DNA of 64,000 nucleotides, from the NCBI RefSeq assembly GCF_000178855.1, contig NZ_ADVG01000003.1, positions 2,108,001 through 2,172,000 on the forward strand, written 5' to 3'. Positions 62,929 to 64,000 of the stretch are shown in pieces. The notes beneath the pieces were generated by a model. It was not told the DNA's origin and made no database searches. It was given only the letters and a program-made list of their open reading frames with translations. Positions within the stretch are counted from its first letter, which is position 1. Every line of letters begins with the position of its first letter. Both the position numbers and the translations under genes were made by a program. This DNA is from Ktedonobacter racemifer DSM 44963 (GTDB lineage Bacteria > Chloroflexota > Ktedonobacteria > Ktedonobacterales > Ktedonobacteraceae).

Positions 62929-63924
62929 TTAGTTCAGAAGAAGTGGCTCAACCGCGCTGATGATTGGATACGTATCCATGTAAGAGTTCAAGAGTACAAC
63001 GATACTGACCTTCTGCTCTGGATATTGTCTGATCAGCGAGCAAAAGCCCTGAGTTCCGCCTCCGTGCATCCGAAAGCCAGGAGCAAGAAACCATCCATAT
63101 CCATACTGCCAGGAAATCCCCCACATAGAGCCTTGCCCGTGCGATGAAAACATCAACTCCAACGTGTGTGGAGAGACCAGTGGACACGTGAACATCGCGT
63201 CACACCACGTTTTGAGATCCTGCACCGTTGAGTATAGCTCTCCAGGTGCCTCCTCGAAAATGCTCAAGCGGTCATTGTCCGCATGGACCACTTCTCCATT
63301 CTCAACGCTATGACCATAGGCACGTCCGAGATTAATCCGCCGAGGCCGATCCAGGCCGGTATTGGTCATGCCGAGCGGCGTGAGAACATGGCGTTTCATC
63401 AATTCGTCGAACGACAAGCCAGTCACTTTTTCCAGAAGATAGCCCATCAAAATGTAGCCAGTGCTGCTGTATCTCCATCCCTCACCAGGCTGGAACAATT
63501 GGGGCAGCTTGACCAGATACGAGAGCAGATCTCCCTGTTCGTTTTTGAGTCGTTGCATCTCAAACCGCAGGTTCGGGATATCGTAAATATCCTGTAAACC
63601 GGACGTATGGGATAACAGATGATGAAGCGTGATATGCTGATCGAGCACTGCTAATTCGGGCAGATAGTGGCACGGCTTTTCCTGAAGCGAAATCTGTCCT
63701 TGTTCAGAGAGAACCAGCGCAGCCATCGCGATAAACATCTTGGTCACCGAGGCGATATGAAATTTGGTTTCAAGGACGTTGGGAACCTGCAATTGTCTAC
63801 TTGCAAAGCCATACGCTTTTTCAAATAAGACGTTTCCGTCCTGAGCAATCAGAAGAGCTCCACTCAGAGGATGGTCTTTCTCTACCTGCTCAAGTGCCAA
63901 TGCCAATCTTTTTTCACTGATCAT
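62929..63924 (-). CDS. class C beta-lactamase-type serine hydrolase
   Basis: The 331-residue protein has the three active-site motifs of the family: SVTK with Ser59 and Lys62, YSS at Tyr152 (usual YxN position), and HGG at 287-289 (RMHGGGTQG, usual KTG position). There is no obvious signal peptide, so it is probably cytoplasmic. Members include esterases, peptidases and lactamases; substrate unknown. CTGGAGGGATCGT precedes ATG 63924. Confidence 0.9.
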   Translation of the reverse strand: MISEKRLALALEQVEKDHPLSGALLIAQDGNVLFEKAYGFASRQLQVPNVLETKFHIASVTKMFIAMAALVLSEQGQISLQEKPCHYLPELAVLDQHITLHHLLSHTSGLQDIYDIPNLRFEMQRLKNEQGDLLSYLVKLPQLFQPGEGWRYSSTGYILMGYLLEKVTGLSFDELMKRHVLTPLGMTNTGLDRPRRINLGRAYGHSVENGEVVHADNDRLSIFEEAPGELYSTVQDLKTWCDAMFTCPLVSPHTLELMFSSHGQGSMWGISWQYGYGWFLAPGFRMHGGGTQGFCSLIRQYPEQKVSIVVLLNSYMDTYPIISAVEPLLLN

Positions 63925-63960
63925 ACGATCCCTCCAGATTCTGATGCATGTGTAGATGAA

Positions 63961-63991
63961 TGTATAATGACCAGAGTCATCTTGTTTCCAA
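63961..63991 (-). promoter_or_regulatory. promoter with palindromic operator
   Basis: On the minus strand TTGGAA (63986-63991) and TATACA (63961-63966) are 19 bases apart, and ATGACCAGAGTCAT (63967-63980), an ATGAC...GTCAT palindrome, fills the spacer. A repressor bound there would block the serine hydrolase gene. Confidence 0.4.
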
Positions 63992-64000
63992 TTGTATCGA

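Noticed and set aside
1..64000. tRNA, rRNA or CRISPR genes
   Set aside because: No cloverleaf, rRNA-like sequence or regularly spaced repeat was seen on either strand by eye; a tRNAscan or CRISPR search would be needed for certainty.

Overview
The window looks like a chromosomal accessory region of a Ktedonobacteria-like member of the Chloroflexota. This is an inference from the mix of lineage-typical hypothetical proteins, IS families (IS6, IS630, IS110, ISL3) and moderate GC; no rRNA or tRNA gene is present to prove it. There is no CRISPR array.

Layout. (1) 1-2.4 kb: a decayed FMN-dependent 2-hydroxy-acid oxidase, a 120-bp repeat, a four-helix membrane protein and a small hypothetical gene. 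(2) 2.6-8.3 kb, minus strand: block copy 1, seven genes in the order 258-aa protein, 236-aa zinc-ribbon protein, ArsR regulator, DnaQ-fold pseudo-exonuclease, TPR protein, HExxH protease, DUF2695-like protein, with a tyrosine recombinase just upstream (8.4-9.2 kb). (3) 9.9-16.7 kb, minus strand: a histidine kinase split by an in-frame stop, an ISL3 remnant, csrA and four unrecognised genes, then a divergent 792-aa gene (17.5-19.9 kb). These genes share a GAAAGGA ribosome-binding motif and often have a hairpin terminator in the leader. (4) 20-22 kb: IS110 debris and an AT-rich leader. (5) 22.2-50.1 kb, plus strand: a complete-looking extracellular contractile injection system (eCIS): sheath, tube, zinc-ribbon baseplate protein, linker protein, DUF4255 terminator, AAA+ ATPase, two cargo genes, split Afp7 (CIS tube plus LysM), split Afp8 (hub plus spike), PAAR tip, gp25 wedge, two large baseplate proteins, tail protein I, a DUF6519 protein, then two more DUF4157 cargo genes, the last cut by an IS6 element. 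(6) 50.1-54.3 kb: IS6, IS630, a MITE-like element, a membrane metallopeptidase, and the second 120-bp repeat. (7) 54.4-57.0 kb: a UBP zinc finger plus a cNMP-binding/FAD oxidoreductase pair. (8) 57.1-62.6 kb: block copy 2, same order and orientation, without recombinase and DUF2695-like gene. (9) 62.6-64 kb: a MITE-like inverted repeat and a class C beta-lactamase-type serine hydrolase.

How it fits together. The eCIS genes form one tightly packed, mostly overlapping operon whose cargo proteins share a cysteine-rich leader and DUF4157 core. One cargo carries a nucleic-acid-deaminase-like domain, and two cargos share an identical 236-bp module, so the cargo set seems to evolve by module swapping. 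The eCIS is bracketed at a distance by the two direct copies of the uncharacterised ArsR/TPR/protease block. That block, conserved as a unit and once linked to a recombinase, is the best candidate here for an undescribed system.
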